Assembly (NCBI GenBank): GCA_928212115.1
Contig: CAKMRJ010003334.1
Span: 26,176,681-26,240,680 of the forward strand
Length of the DNA: 64,000 bases
Direction: 5' to 3'
From: Lactuca virosa
Taxonomy: Eukaryota > Streptophyta > Magnoliopsida > Asterales > Asteraceae
In this document: positions 31,362 to 42,330 of the stretch, piece by piece
How the letters are laid out: the number at the start of each line of letters is the position of its first letter
Numbering within the stretch: the first letter of the stretch is position 1
Position numbers and translations under genes: made by a program
Notes under the pieces: generated by a model
The model's input: the letters and a program-made list of their open reading frames with translations, nothing else
What the model was told of the DNA's origin: nothing
Databases searched by the model: none

Positions 31362-33894
31362 TGTAACGTCCCAAAAATAATGACATAAAATTTTCGTTTT
31401 TAGATTAATAAATCGTTAATACAGATCAATTCCATAAAACCCAGGGTAAACAAGATTTAGCAAAACATCATCATATCAGAGTAATTCACAGAATGCGGAA
31501 ACATGTGGTGTGTGCTCTGCAATCATCCATAGCTCATCCATTTAAAAACCGAAGTACCTGAAACATAAACTGAACTCGTAAGCACAAAGCTTAGTGAGTT
31601 CCCGAAGATACCACATACCACACATACATAAATCACATACTGGGCCCCCGCCCTCCATCGGGCCTTGCCTAGTATCGAGTCCCACTCGGCCTTAGGCCCC
31701 GTCCGAGATCGAGCCCCGCTCGGCTTCGGGCCCTGTCTGGCATCGAGCCCCGCTCGGATTATAGATTTGTCAATCACCAGGCCCTGCCTAACATTGGGCC
31801 CCACCCGATATACACATATCATATAACCATATAATCATATAAACATATAACCTTACTAGCTCATGCAATAATCACAAAGACTATAGCATACCTTACAGTC
31901 ATCGAGCCCCGCCCGGCATCGGGGCCTCGCCTGGTAAGCATAAAAAAGATACTAATAATTAGCAAACAGTATATTCATCAGGCCCCGACTGGCATCGGGC
32001 CTTGCCCAGTAAGCATACCATCTCATAACGCATGCAAGAGTTATGCAAACATCTAGCATTCTAACATAAAAACCATGGGCCGGTATTGGTGCCTTCGACC
32101 CGCTAACCCAGTAAGGAAACTTACCTCGCATTGTTGAATCCCGCAAATTAATCTCTGGCTGCTGCCTGACCAATTCCCGAACTATCAAAAAATCAAACAA
32201 CGCCCAAACAACATTAGGGTCCCAATCCATATTCATAAATCCATTACTAGGGTAAATGACCAATGTAGCCCTCACCTAGTATGGACCAAGACTTAGGCCC
32301 AAACCATATAATCCACAAGGCCCAAAACCAAAACCACCCAAGGCCCAATCCATGGCCCAATTTTCCAAATTGGGCCCAAACCGATTGTAGGCCTTCTCAA
32401 AACAATTATCAGCCCAAAACTTGATGGCCCAGCAGAGCCCAAGACAACTAAGTCCAAAAGATGGCCCAAACCGAAGCCCAACATGCAACATCCCTCCTAA
32501 CTAAGTACGCTTCGTGTACTCAGTGGGTACGCTAAGCGTACGGCCAAGAAGCCCAGTACGCCCCGTGTACGAGGAGGTACACCCCGCGTACTGACCTTGC
32601 CCACGTTCAATCTAGAAACCTCTTAATCCCTTAAGCCAAGACGTCCAAAACCTCATAATAGATAAATATAACTGACTTGATCCATAAAGTCAAAGGCTTT
32701 AAACCTTTGCACGACTTAATGAAGCCCAACACCAAACATGAACTCTGAAAGTCAAAATCACTCCAAAATGTCTTAAAAACTCCTTAATACCTTAATACCT
32801 TAGTCCAAACCTCCAAATCTGATTCAAAGGGACTTCTTAAGTCATAAAGTTCCTGACTTTATGACTTAACATGACTTAATGGGACCCAAATCAAAACCCC
32901 ATGTCCCAAGCTTCACAAAAAGACTACCAAATCATGCATGAAAGGTTTATACTCATCAATATCCAAACTTTATGACTCCATAACCCCAACAAAGACCAAA
33001 TATGAAGCTCAAAGGTTCTGGAGTAACTTCTACTCACAAGAACCACCACAAAGGGACCAAAGTCAAGCAAAGTGCCACCTAGCTAGATCTACAAGAAAGA
33101 ATTGTTAAGGTTGAGACTTTATACCTCCAGAAGTTACATCTAGGTGAGCAAAGCTTGGATCCAAAAGCTCCAAGTCAAGCAATGACTCTTCAAGAAGTCC
33201 CTTCTTCCTCCTCAAGCACCAAAAACACACATAAATCACTTTGAAGCTCAAGAATCACTCAAATAGGGGCTAAGGGTCGATTTATAGGGTTTAGAGGGAT
33301 GGAGGATGAAGATATTAGGGTTAGGTTATGAGATAAGGAGCTTAAATAGGATCCAAGACTCTAAAATAGGGTTTTGGTCTGACTGGAGTACACCCAACGT
33401 AATTATGGTACGCCCAACATACTCCGTACAACACCCGCGACCATCCTGATCAGTAAGCCCAGCGTACGCCGAGGTACGCCCCGCGTACTACCCTTTTCAC
33501 TAGTACGCTACGCGTACACCTGTGTATGCCCCATGTACCTGGCTAAACCCTAAAGCCACCATACTTCCGAATGCCATAACTTCTCCGTTATAAGTCTGTT
33601 TCCAACGAACTGTATACCCACGGAAAGGTGACAAGAAGCCCTACACTTCTATCAACTCACCTCTGCCTAAGAACTTCCCAAACATAAACCCCAAAATTCA
33701 TAAAGGACCGAGTTATCAAATTACGATTGTACTCTTGGGCTCCGAAACCCAAACGAACACCCGGATCACTTAGACTAGAACACCTACATCCAAAAAGGGC
33801 CAAATCCTTTCTCCCCCAAGGCCCAAAGCCTTAAGATGACTGACGATCGGGCCACGACCCGGAATGATGAAATGATTTGAAACCGAGTGTTACA
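31362..33894 (-). mobile_element. Solo gypsy LTR C2 (2533 bp) in gypsy E gag
   Basis: It starts TGTAACGTCCC and ends AGTGTTACA, with perfect target duplication CAGCC (31357-31361 and 33895-33899). The TTAGTGAG/GGTACTTC block near 31550-31610 shows reverse orientation. GC-rich tandem repeats (GGCCCCGCCCG, ATCGAGCCCCGCTCGG types) fill 31640-31990. GTACGC/GCGTAC palindromes lie at 32505-32600 and 33373-33540. No internal region, so it is a recombined solo LTR. Open frames at 31523-31822, 31952-32275 and 32276-32491 are by-products of GC-rich repeats. Confidence 0.94.
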
Positions 33895-33899
33895 CAGCC

Positions 33900-34352
33900 T
33901 GACTCCTCAAATAAGAAAAATGGTTTTACATGGAAGAACGGAGACAAGTCGAGCTAGTATGGGAAGTGCCAGTCATCCCATAAGGGTCCTTGCAGCAGCA
34001 ACACTAATAGTTGCAGACGTTATGGAAAATTGGGCCGCAAGATATCTGAGTGTGTGAGTACCGAGCCTCTCTGCTATAATTTCAAGCAGCTGGGACAAAT
34101 GAGCAAGCAGTTCCCTAATCCGAAAGTTACTACATGTAATTCAGATCAGAATACAGAGAAAACAAAAGCTGAAACACGTACATTTCAGATGACAGCAGAG
34201 GAGGTAAGACATGATGATGAATTGTTTCTTGGAACCTTTCTGGTTAATGGTTTTTTCTGCTATGGTTTTATTTGATGTTGGTGCTAGTAATAATTTCTAT
34301 CCCTTGCATTTTGTGCTCACATTGTGATACCTCATAGTCCTTTGAGTCTTAT
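33900..34352 (+). pseudogene. Gypsy E gag C-terminus and protease start
   Basis: It resumes after C2. The nucleocapsid text CYNFKQLGQMSKQF keeps the spacing but has lost the second Cys and the His of the CCHC knuckle. Then FLGTFLVNG leads into a protease start, with the DSGAS motif degraded to DVGAS (about 34273-34287) and in another frame. At 34353 it is cut by LTR D2. Confidence 0.82.
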
Positions 34353-35387
34353 TGTAACGCACGTAGTTTCGGGCTAGACAAATAAGCGATAAAATGACTT
34401 TTTGATAGAATATTATTTAGGATAAATAGTCTTAACCAAAGTTATGGTATATTCAACAAGGATTTCGTACATATAAAGAACTCTGAAATCCGAATTCGCA
34501 TGAAGAAATTATGCTTCTTCGAGTTTTATGATTAAACAGACGTGAATATGCGTATCTTAAAAAGTGAATTTTAGATAGATTACTTATTATCCTAAGTTAT
34601 CTAAACAAAAGTCGTAGTAATCATAAAACAAAGAGCGTGCATATAGAAAATATCCAAATATGAATTCCTGAGAGGAAGTTATGATTTTTAGAAGTTTCGG
34701 CGCAGTAGTATGCTACACAGAAACCGAATTGAAATCGGTCGATTGTTAGGAAAAACAATCTAAACAAGAATCGAAGATCTCGTTAATAAGAGTCCGTTAA
34801 TATCAAGACAGCCGAGAACGGACATCAGACGAAAGAGTTATAAATTTTTAACAGACTTTAACAATCTAAGCCCGCTAAAAATATAACTTTAGAAATAGAG
34901 TCAAAATTAGTCGTCAAAGTCAAAATGAAAGTTGTAGATCTCGTCGATAGCTACGCGTGGATATAAACTACGTCGTAAATGGAGCACGTATGAAGAAGAT
35001 ATGAATTTTTAAAGAAAATAGATTTTTTCACGTGTAGTCGCGCGCACAGTAAAGATGTGTGACGCGCATTTGACAGCCCACCCAAATTGTGACATGTGTC
35101 ACCGTTACTGATCCGGGAGTACAGATTAAGTGCAATCATTCATCACAAATCTGGGAGTATGGATTACGTATGATAATTTCAGTATTCCATTCTTTTCTCT
35201 GTTGTCTCCATTGATCCTCGTAAACTGCTAAGGAATTCCCAAAGCAGCGTAGTCAATTCATTGTTCACATTAATCCCTCTGGATAAATGCCGAAAAGTCG
35301 TATAGGGTCAATATGTGAGGATCGAAGAGATAAGGGTAGATTGCAGATATGAGATATACTTGCGTAATGATAAGAAATAATCTTACA

Positions 35388-35470
<83 letters not shown>
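35388..35470 (+). repeat. (TA)n microsatellite in D2 LTR
   Basis: About 40 TA units, followed by a short (CA)n. It occupies the same place as the TA tract in D1 (14838-14897). Confidence 0.93.
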
Positions 35471-35478
<8 letters not shown>

Positions 35479-35481
<3 letters not shown>

Positions 35482-35660
35482 CACACGCACACGTTATAAC
35501 ATTGTAGGATCGAAATCCCTATGTACTCACCAGGTTTCCCAACCTGACCCACTCAGCTTCTTTGTATCACACACACGCACACGTTATAACATTGTGGGAT
35601 CGAAATCCCTATGTACTCACCAGGTTTCCCAACCTGACCCACTCAGCTTCTTTGTATCAC
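35479..35660 (+). repeat. 90-bp tandem duplication in D2 LTR
   Basis: Two copies, each running from the CACACACGCACACG text to CTCAGCTTCTTTGTATCAC, differing by one base (TGTAGG / TGTGGG). Confidence 0.93.
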
Positions 35661-35911
35661 AGGTAACAGTACAAAGTTACATGAATAATGAGAGATTCAA
35701 GGAGATGTAGACCGATAGTCTAAGATACTATAAGGCCTGTTTATGCTTATGTTTCGTATCAATTATGAGATCCCAAACTTTTATAAATCAATGAAAAACA
35801 TTTCTTCAGAAATACTTTACGGGGCCAAATTCTGCATTTATAAATAACCTATGTTTTAAAATAAGCATAAATAAAAGTTTTAGAGTGGCCGAAGTATTGG
35901 GGATGCCACAG

Positions 35912-35924
35912 TTGGTATCAGAGG
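35912..35924 (+). promoter_or_regulatory. D2 primer binding site
   Basis: TTGGTATCAGAGG one base after the LTR end, complementary to initiator tRNA-Met. Confidence 0.92.
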
Positions 35925-37015
35925 ATTAGTTTAAGCGAATTAGGAATTTAGAGGATTTCTAGACTTAAACTTATAACGCTAAGCGATAATCGTGAGATGT
36001 GTGTCTATTATATTTTAGGTAGTACACATGAATTTACACAAGCACTATAATAATTTAGGGAACGTGTCTTAATTGTTTTATGTGCTAAAAGACTTATAGC
36101 ATGCTTTAGATTATTAACCTAGAATTGTAATTACTTGAATTAAGGTCTGTTGTCGACCTGGATTAAGAACTTTTATGTGTTCAGATTTCTAAACGTTTAA
36201 TTACGGTATTACAACTGGCATATAACGTTTTCAAAGTAATAAAGAGAATTATGTGTCTAAACCTTCCCTATCTATATTCTCGTCTCGATACACTAAATGG
36301 CGCTTGGGTGTACAAAATTTCATGGTGAGAACTTATAGCTGATTAGGAAATGGTAATGGGAATCAGCAGCTGAAGCGTGAAGGTGAAGAGGAACAACACC
36401 GAAGAAGTGACTAGGAAAATCCGTACGTGCGCCTAGTAGAGTCTAATAGAACATGCGCTTATTTGGACACATTTGTATGTGTTAAATTGTTTTGTGATTT
36501 TAGTAATAGTAACTTGGGGGCTGCAAGGCATTTCTTGGGACGAGTATGAGTAGGTGTGAAAGGTAGTAGAGGCCTATACTATTAGTAGCAGAAGACTCGC
36601 ACGTGGATCAGGAAAATTCACAAGGTTACTAAGGCACTAGTAATTGAATTTGTTTTGTTCATATTTGTCATTACCATCGTTTTTGTAAAGGAAAAGAAGA
36701 TGAATGTTATTCCAACCCTAGTGGTCATAACAAATCGAGTCTGACTATGATAAATGTTACAATGTAAGTTACTTGATTCAGAGAACCATGTGTAGTATAG
36801 TATCTAACTTAAGTCATAAGATTGAAGGAAAATACAACTAAAGTAATCAACAGAAGTATCGCGGTCGTCACTAATGACTAAGTGGCCTATAGTTAGAAAT
36901 GCTACTTGCTATAATGTAATAACATCACATTATAACATGAAGGAAGGTATCATCCATGCTGGAGTCTGACTCAAGGAGACCTGAGTGTATCCATTATGCG
37001 ATGGAAGGTCATTAG
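35925..37015 (+). other. D2 leader
   Basis: About 1.1 kb with no credible frame. A possible gag start (ATGAATGTTATTCC, 36701) is followed by early stops. It is cut by the C3 LTR at 37016. Confidence 0.6.
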
Positions 37016-38726
37016 TGTAACATCATGTTTTGAGGTACTTTCATCTTTGATCCTTATATTGAGATTTATTGCATTTTGGTCCTTGTAATGTAAGACTTGC
37101 GAATGGGAGGGGTTGTTGTGGCACTTTTGGATTTTTGGGGAAGAGCTACGTATGTTGGGCATATGCTTTGTGTATGCAGGGCGTACGTAGTGAAGTACCA
37201 AACCCTAAATTTAGGGTTTGGACCCTATTTATTCATAATTAGCTCCCAACCTTGGCTCCTTCCATCAGCCTCTATCCTTTCAAATGACCTTGCAACCCTA
37301 ATCCACCTTGTGAAGCATTTCTAAGCTTGTGTGTGAGTGTTTTGTGCCTTTAAAGAAGAAGGAAGGAAGTAGATACCATCTTGAAGGAGTGAAGCAATTT
37401 AGATGTAGAAACACACCCTCATTTGGTATCACTTGGAAGTATAAAGTTCTGAACTTGGTGAAGTTTCATTAGATCTTGTTTTGGGCTTGATTTTAGGTCC
37501 TTTTTGTCCCAAATGTGGTGTTTCATGAGCATAGCATGTTCTTGACCCAATAAGTCGTCCTTTCAAACCTTTGGAAGGGTCTTGAGTCATAAAAATGGGG
37601 TCTTAATGGTTGGTTTTGCTCCATGCATTCTTTAGAAGGACTTAATGTATTAAGATGTTGATTTAAGTACTTAATGGACATGCAAAGTCATAAAGTTGGA
37701 AACTTTATGACTCTTGAGGATGATTTGGCCTTGGATCTGGAAGTTGGACGTAAGAGCTTAAGGCATTAAGCTCTTAATGAATTTTAGGAAGACTGGGCGT
37801 ACGCCCTGTGTAATCTGAGTACGCAGCACGTACTGGTCCACCACCCCAATGGTGGTCAATGCTCGAGTATGCCCCGCATACGCACTCTATGTTGACTCGG
37901 CTGGGTTGACTCAGTTGACTTTGACCAGTTTGACTATTACTTTGATCAAGTTGACCAAGGGGTATTTTAGGTATTTTGAATGGTGTTTGAGAATTGGTCA
38001 TTTGGATGAATAGTTGTCGGTTAGAGAGGTGAGTTTTCCTCATTGTACTTTCGGATCGAAGGAACCAATGCTGACCCATAGGATTGATATCCTTGTTTAC
38101 CATATGTTGCTATGATGTAGTGATACGTTAGATCTGTATCCTAGTTCTAAGGTGTTGCTATGTGGTAGTGATCTATAGACCTGCTTGTTTGTCTATTGGA
38201 TGATTATAAGTTTATCTGTTACGTATATGTCAACATATTTTGAGTTGTTGTTGAAGCTTTACTGCTTTGGGCGTCAGCCAACATACCAGGGGCATTCCAA
38301 CCTGATGGTTGATTGCGCCCAAGGGTATTCCATCTCGAGGATGACTGGACCCGTTGTATATTGGCATTCCATCCTGGGGTATTTCATCTCAAGGATGACT
38401 GGACCCGGAGGTTGACTAGGCCTTGGGTATTCCAACCCGACGGTTGATTGGACGCGACATGTTGTTGTATATGTTATTTGGTTGTGTATTGTTACTTTGG
38501 GGGAACTCACTTAACTTTGGCTTACAGTTTTTAGTTGTTGTTTCAGGTACTTCTGATGATCGTGGGAAGGCGAATGCATGAACATGCACATCCTCTATTT
38601 ATGGCTTTATGATTTTGGGATACTCTGATATGGATAAACAATTTGGAAACAATGATTTTATAAACGTTTTATGACCATGGGTTGTTTTTAAAAGTTTAAA
38701 TTTGTTGTGATTTTTGGGATGTTACA
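37016..38726 (+). repeat. C3 5' LTR (1711 bp)
   Basis: It begins TGTAACATC and ends GATGTTACA, perfect inverted ends. GTACGC/GCGTAC-type palindromes lie at about 37147-37190 and 37795-37885. A tandem zone with CGAGGATGACTGGACC and GGTATTCCA units lies at 38270-38455. The block AACTCACTTAA...TTTCAGGTACTTC is at 38503-38552. The size matches G1's LTR. Confidence 0.92.
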
Positions 38727-38728
38727 AG

Positions 38729-38742
38729 TTGGTATCAGAGCC
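38729..38742 (+). promoter_or_regulatory. C3 primer binding site
   Basis: TTGGTATCAGAGCC two bases after the LTR, complementary to initiator tRNA-Met. Confidence 0.94.
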
Positions 38743-39609
38743 TTGGTTTGAGTGAATTGGAGGAACACCCATGTGAATCCAGTCTCAAACTAAGGAAATA
38801 AAAAGGGTTTTAAAAAAATGATTTTCAATTTATTTTCAAAACAATCAAGAGAGAATGTGATGTGTACGATCAGTCGAGGCCAGTAAGTAGACCCCAAGTT
38901 ACCACACTGTTATTTGATGTTATGTTATGTTATGTTAGAACAACATGCTAGTTGTAGGATAGGGATCTTTAGGAATTGCATGATAGAATTGCCTGATATA
39001 TGATGCCTTATTTCCTATAGAGTTTTCTTGCTGATTATTGTATGACTCTTTCGGGTGTGAACTAACTACTAACTGAATATGTTAACTCACGTGTTGCATG
39101 GGTTAAATAATTTTAGGGTAAAGGATTTGGTCCTACTGCGTAGCTCTTGTCTAAGTCCAATCGTGGTAGGGTTGAATCTTTTAATATAAGATTATTTAAG
39201 TTATGTTGCATGTGATTGTATTCATGCAGTAGTTAACTGGCACCAATAGGGGTCATTTTGGAAATTGATGGCAGGGGGAGGTATGGAACCTAGGATAGCC
39301 TAGGGGGTATGTAGTACTCATGATGTGATTTTAGCAAGTGTTGGGAGTATCATTATGGATGAGTTATGTGGGGTCAGCCGACCAGTCGAGGAATGTCTAG
39401 CCTTTCTCTAGGAAGTGTTGTTAGGGTGGTTGTGATGATCTTTTGAGACAAATACGGGTAGGTGTAGAAGGTAGTATGGGCCCGTACTAATGGAAGCATA
39501 GGACCCATACGCGTAGCAGGGAAGTCACAACCCCTAGGGTTTTGTTGGGAGTTGGTTCCCACGATATGATATGCATTTATCTGATATCTCCCTGGTTTTT
39601 TTCAGTATA
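38743..39609 (+). other. C3 leader
   Basis: About 0.87 kb of non-coding sequence before gag. Minus-strand frames here are not credible. Confidence 0.7.
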
Positions 39610-40822
39610 ATGGTTGCGAGGCGATTTGAGTCGGGATCCGGATCAGGAGTTGGGACAGGTGTCCATGATGGGCCAGGATTGATTGAGGATCAGGTTAAGG
39701 AGATCATTCGGGAGGAGGTTGTTTTTATTGTCCGGGAGCAGATACCAGAGTTGTTTGGGTCTATTAAGACCGCTATGATGGACTTCTTTGACGACCGATA
39801 TGTTGAACTTTCTGAGTTTGCTGCTCCTGCAGCCACCACAAATATTGTTGATGCGGGGATTAGCGTTGAGAGGGCTTTCCAGTATCGGTACTTCGATAAT
39901 ACGAAGCTCCCGGTGTTTGACGGAGTTCAGGATCTGATCATAGAAATGAGGTGGTGGTCTGACATCGAGGGATGTTTCTTTACGTGCTCTTGCCCAGCTG
40001 ACCAGAAGGTCAAGTGTGCTCTGAACCTTATTCAGTCTAGATCGAAGGATGGGTGGAGGCTGGTTAGTAGTTCGTATTCTCCAGAGCAGAGGGCTGTCGT
40101 GACTTGGGAGCAGTTCTCTGAGATGTTTCGTGCTAGATATGTTCCACTGGTGGAGCGAGAGAGGTTAGCCCAGGAGCACTTCGATTTGAGGCAGGGGACC
40201 GAGTTGGTGACGGAGAACACCACGATGTTTACAAAGACATCTATGTTTTTCCCTGAGTTTGCTGCTTCTGAGCAAGCTCGGATGCCCCAGTACCTGAGCA
40301 TGCTCAAGACGGACATTCAAAAGTTATTTTCTACGTAGCGTTATGGTTCATTGGTATATTTGTAGGAGGCCGCTAGCCGGTGTGAGATTGACATGGAGCT
40401 CCAAGCGAAGGAGCAGAGGCAGGTCCCGGTGCAGTCGCTGCCTGCGCCAAAGCGGTTCAAGGCTGATGATGTTATATCTGAGAATCATAGGGTCCGCACT
40501 AGTGGAAAGTGCAGGAAGGTTCATGATGGAGCTTGTCGATCTTCTTTGGGATGCCAAAAATATGGCAAGCAGAGCCACATTGTGAGGGACTGTCGACAAC
40601 AAGCTCCAGTATCCAGCATCAGGATTTGCTATCACTGTGATCAGGTGGGACACATAAAGGCCCAATGCCCCTTGCTTGCTTCTAGACTTGTGTATTCTCC
40701 AACACCGACTACTCTGAGGATCTCTGATGGGAGCCAGGGTAGGGTGCAGCCCCGGAGGGCTCGCGGTCGCGCGTTTCAACTTATTGCCGAGGAGGCCAGA
40801 GCAGCACCAGACGTTGTGACCG
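39610..40822 (+). pseudogene. C3 gag
   Basis: I prefer the Met at 39610 (MVARRFESGSG); an upstream in-frame Met at 39571 lacks family resemblance. The capsid-type domain runs to about 40335 (YFDNTKLPVFDG, DQKVKCALNLIQS, VTWEQFSEMFRARYVP, FDLRQGTELV). A stop at 40336-40338 and a frame change follow. The nucleocapsid continues in the frame from 40393: one knuckle worn (CQKYGKQSHIVRDC) and one intact CCHC (CYHCDQVGHIKAQC, about 40630-40670). The product would form the particle and bind RNA. Confidence 0.9.
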
Positions 40823-40886
40823 ATATGTTTCTATTTATTGTTCTTTCAATTATTTTATGGAATGCTTGTATTTATGTTTATGATAG
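40823..40886 (+). other. Intron-like 64-bp insertion between C3 gag and protease
   Basis: Between gag text ending VVT and protease text starting GTFLVN lies a 64-base AT-rich stretch, beginning ATATGTTTC and ending TTATGATAG. Its length is not a multiple of three. Without it the gag and protease frames agree, and with it they do not. A donor GTATGT is one base away from the present ATATGT. Relatives E and B2 have no insertion at this place. It may be a short intron with a mutated donor, or a simple indel. Confidence 0.55.
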
Positions 40887-41302
40887 GTACATTCTTAGTT
40901 AACTCTTTGCCTTCTCTTGTGTTACTTGACTCGGGCGCGAGTCGGTCATTTGTGTCTCGATCTTTTAGTAGGGATGTTGGTATGCCCCTTCGTGAGTTGG
41001 AGTGTCCGTTGCGGGTTTCTATCGCCAACGAACACGGGGTTTCTGCGTCCAGAGTGTATTATGGATGTGTGTTGGAGATCTCTGGGGTTACTTATCCGAT
41101 TGATCTGATTCTTATTCCCATGGGGGATGTATGCGTGATAGTGGGTATGGACTGCCTGAGCAAGTTTGGTGCCTTGATCGATTGTGAGGGTCAACGAATG
41201 GTAGTTCGAAGCCCAAGTGGTGGAGAACTGGTCATCTATGGAGAGGGAACGAGGGTTGGTTCAGGTTTTTGTTCAACAGCCAAGGCTCGACAGTATATTT
41301 AA
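40887..41302 (+). pseudogene. C3 aspartic protease
   Basis: GTFLVNSLPSLVLLDSGASRSFVS contains the active-site DSGA (about 40928-40940). The later IVGMDCLSKFGALIDC matches the conserved second half of gypsy proteases. A stop follows at 41300, before the linker to RT. It would cleave the polyprotein. Confidence 0.9.
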
Positions 41303-42330
41303 CATGGGTGTGCGGGTTATCTGGCTTTTGTCGTTGATACTCGGGTTGGAAAGAAAACTCCAGTTTCAGAGGTGTCAGTTGTTAGGGAGTTTGTCGATGT
41401 ATTCTTGGAGGAGTTACCCGGTGTGCCTCCCGAGAGGTAGGTTGAGTTCAGAATTGATCTGGTGCCAGGTGTGGCTCCGATTGCCAAGGCGTCGTACCAC
41501 TTGGTACCGCCTGAGATACAGGAGTTTTCCTCTCAGCTTGAGCTGATAGGCAAGCAGTTCATCAAACCAAGCAGTTCTCTGTGGGGAGCGCCGATACTGT
41601 TCGTCAAGAAGAAGGATGATTCACACCGGATGTGCATCGATTACCTGGAGTTGAACAAGTTAACGTTGAAGAACCGTTATCCCCTTTCGCGGATTGATGA
41701 CCGCTTCAATCAGTTGCAGGGTGCATCTTGGTTCTCCAAAATCGATCTGAGGTCCTGGTATCATCTGGTAAGAATGAGAGAGGAGGACGTGGAGAAGACC
41801 GTGTTCCAGACTCGTTATGGGCGTTACGAGTTCGTGGTGATGCCATTTGAGCTCACCAATGCGCCTGCTATGTTTATGGATTTGATGAATCAGGTGTGCA
41901 GGCCGCTACTAGACCGATCTATGAATGTGTTTATTGATGATATCTTGGTATATTCCAAGACCAGAGAGAAGCATGAGGATCACCTTCGAGAGCTTCTGGG
42001 AGTATTGAGGCGGTAACGGCTTTATGCCAAGTTCTCGAAGAGTGAGTTTTGGTTACGAGAGGTCCAGTTCCTGGGGCACCTCGTTAACCAGGATGGGATT
42101 CTAGTCGATCCATCCAAGATCGAGGTGGTGATGCAGTGGGAGGCTCCGAAATCTTCCTCAGAGATCAGGAGTTTCTTGGGTTTGGCGAGATACTATCGGA
42201 GATTTATTCAGGATTTCACCAAGATTGCGGTACCCCTCACTCTTCTGACGAGGAAGGGAGTGGATTTCTAATGGGGCCCTGAGTATTAGTCGGCATTTGA
42301 GCCTCTTCGGCGGAGGTTATGTGAGGCCCC
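41303..42330 (+). pseudogene. C3 reverse transcriptase and start of RNase H
   Basis: The linker FLEELPGVPPER (stop at 41439) and FRIDLVPGVAPIAK lead into RT: GAPILFVKKKD, CIDYLELNKLTLKNRYPL, FSKIDLRS, TRYGRYEFVVMPF, LTNAPAMFMDLMN, catalytic FIDDILVYSK (about 41930-41960). A stop at 42014-42016 is followed in frame by RLYAKFSK and QFLGHLV, then LGLARYYRRFI and the RNase H approach with two more stops near 42270. It is cut at 42330 by A1's LTR. Confidence 0.92.

Larger units (their letters stand above)
34353..35910 (+). repeat. D2 5' LTR (1558 bp), internally shortened
   Basis: It starts TGTAACGCACG and ends GGGGATGCCACA. Compared with D1 it lacks about 0.9 kb including the ACGTGG cluster and TATA box, and it carries (TA)n (35388-35470) and a 90-bp tandem duplication (35479-35660). 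The LTR is therefore unlikely to drive transcription. Confidence 0.85.
34353..37015 (+). mobile_element. Gypsy D2, 5' LTR and leader, cut by C3
   Basis: 5' LTR (34353-35910), PBS (35912-35924) and about 1.1 kb of leader, then interrupted at 37016 by C3. The continuation is not in the window. It is the same family as D1. Confidence 0.85.
37016..42330 (+). mobile_element. Gypsy C3 (Tekay-like), 5' LTR to RNase H, cut by A1
   Basis: A forward element with 5' LTR, PBS, leader, gag, protease, RT and the beginning of RNase H, broken at 42330 by the Athila-like LTR. The 3' half is outside the window. Frames contain a few stops and shifts; gag, PR and RT are otherwise well preserved. Confidence 0.93.

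Noticed and set aside
31523..32491. Minus-strand frames of 63-107 codons
   Set aside because: By-products of GC-rich tandem repeats in solo LTR C2.
35270..35482. Minus-strand frame with a long Ile-Tyr run
   Set aside because: Translation of (TA)n in the D2 LTR.
38185..38510. Frames on both strands in the C3 LTR
   Set aside because: Antisense and sense readings of the LTR tandem zone.
38729..38742. TGGTATCAGAGCC as part of a tRNA gene
   Set aside because: Only the tRNA 3'-end complement is present, right after LTR ends; these are primer binding sites.
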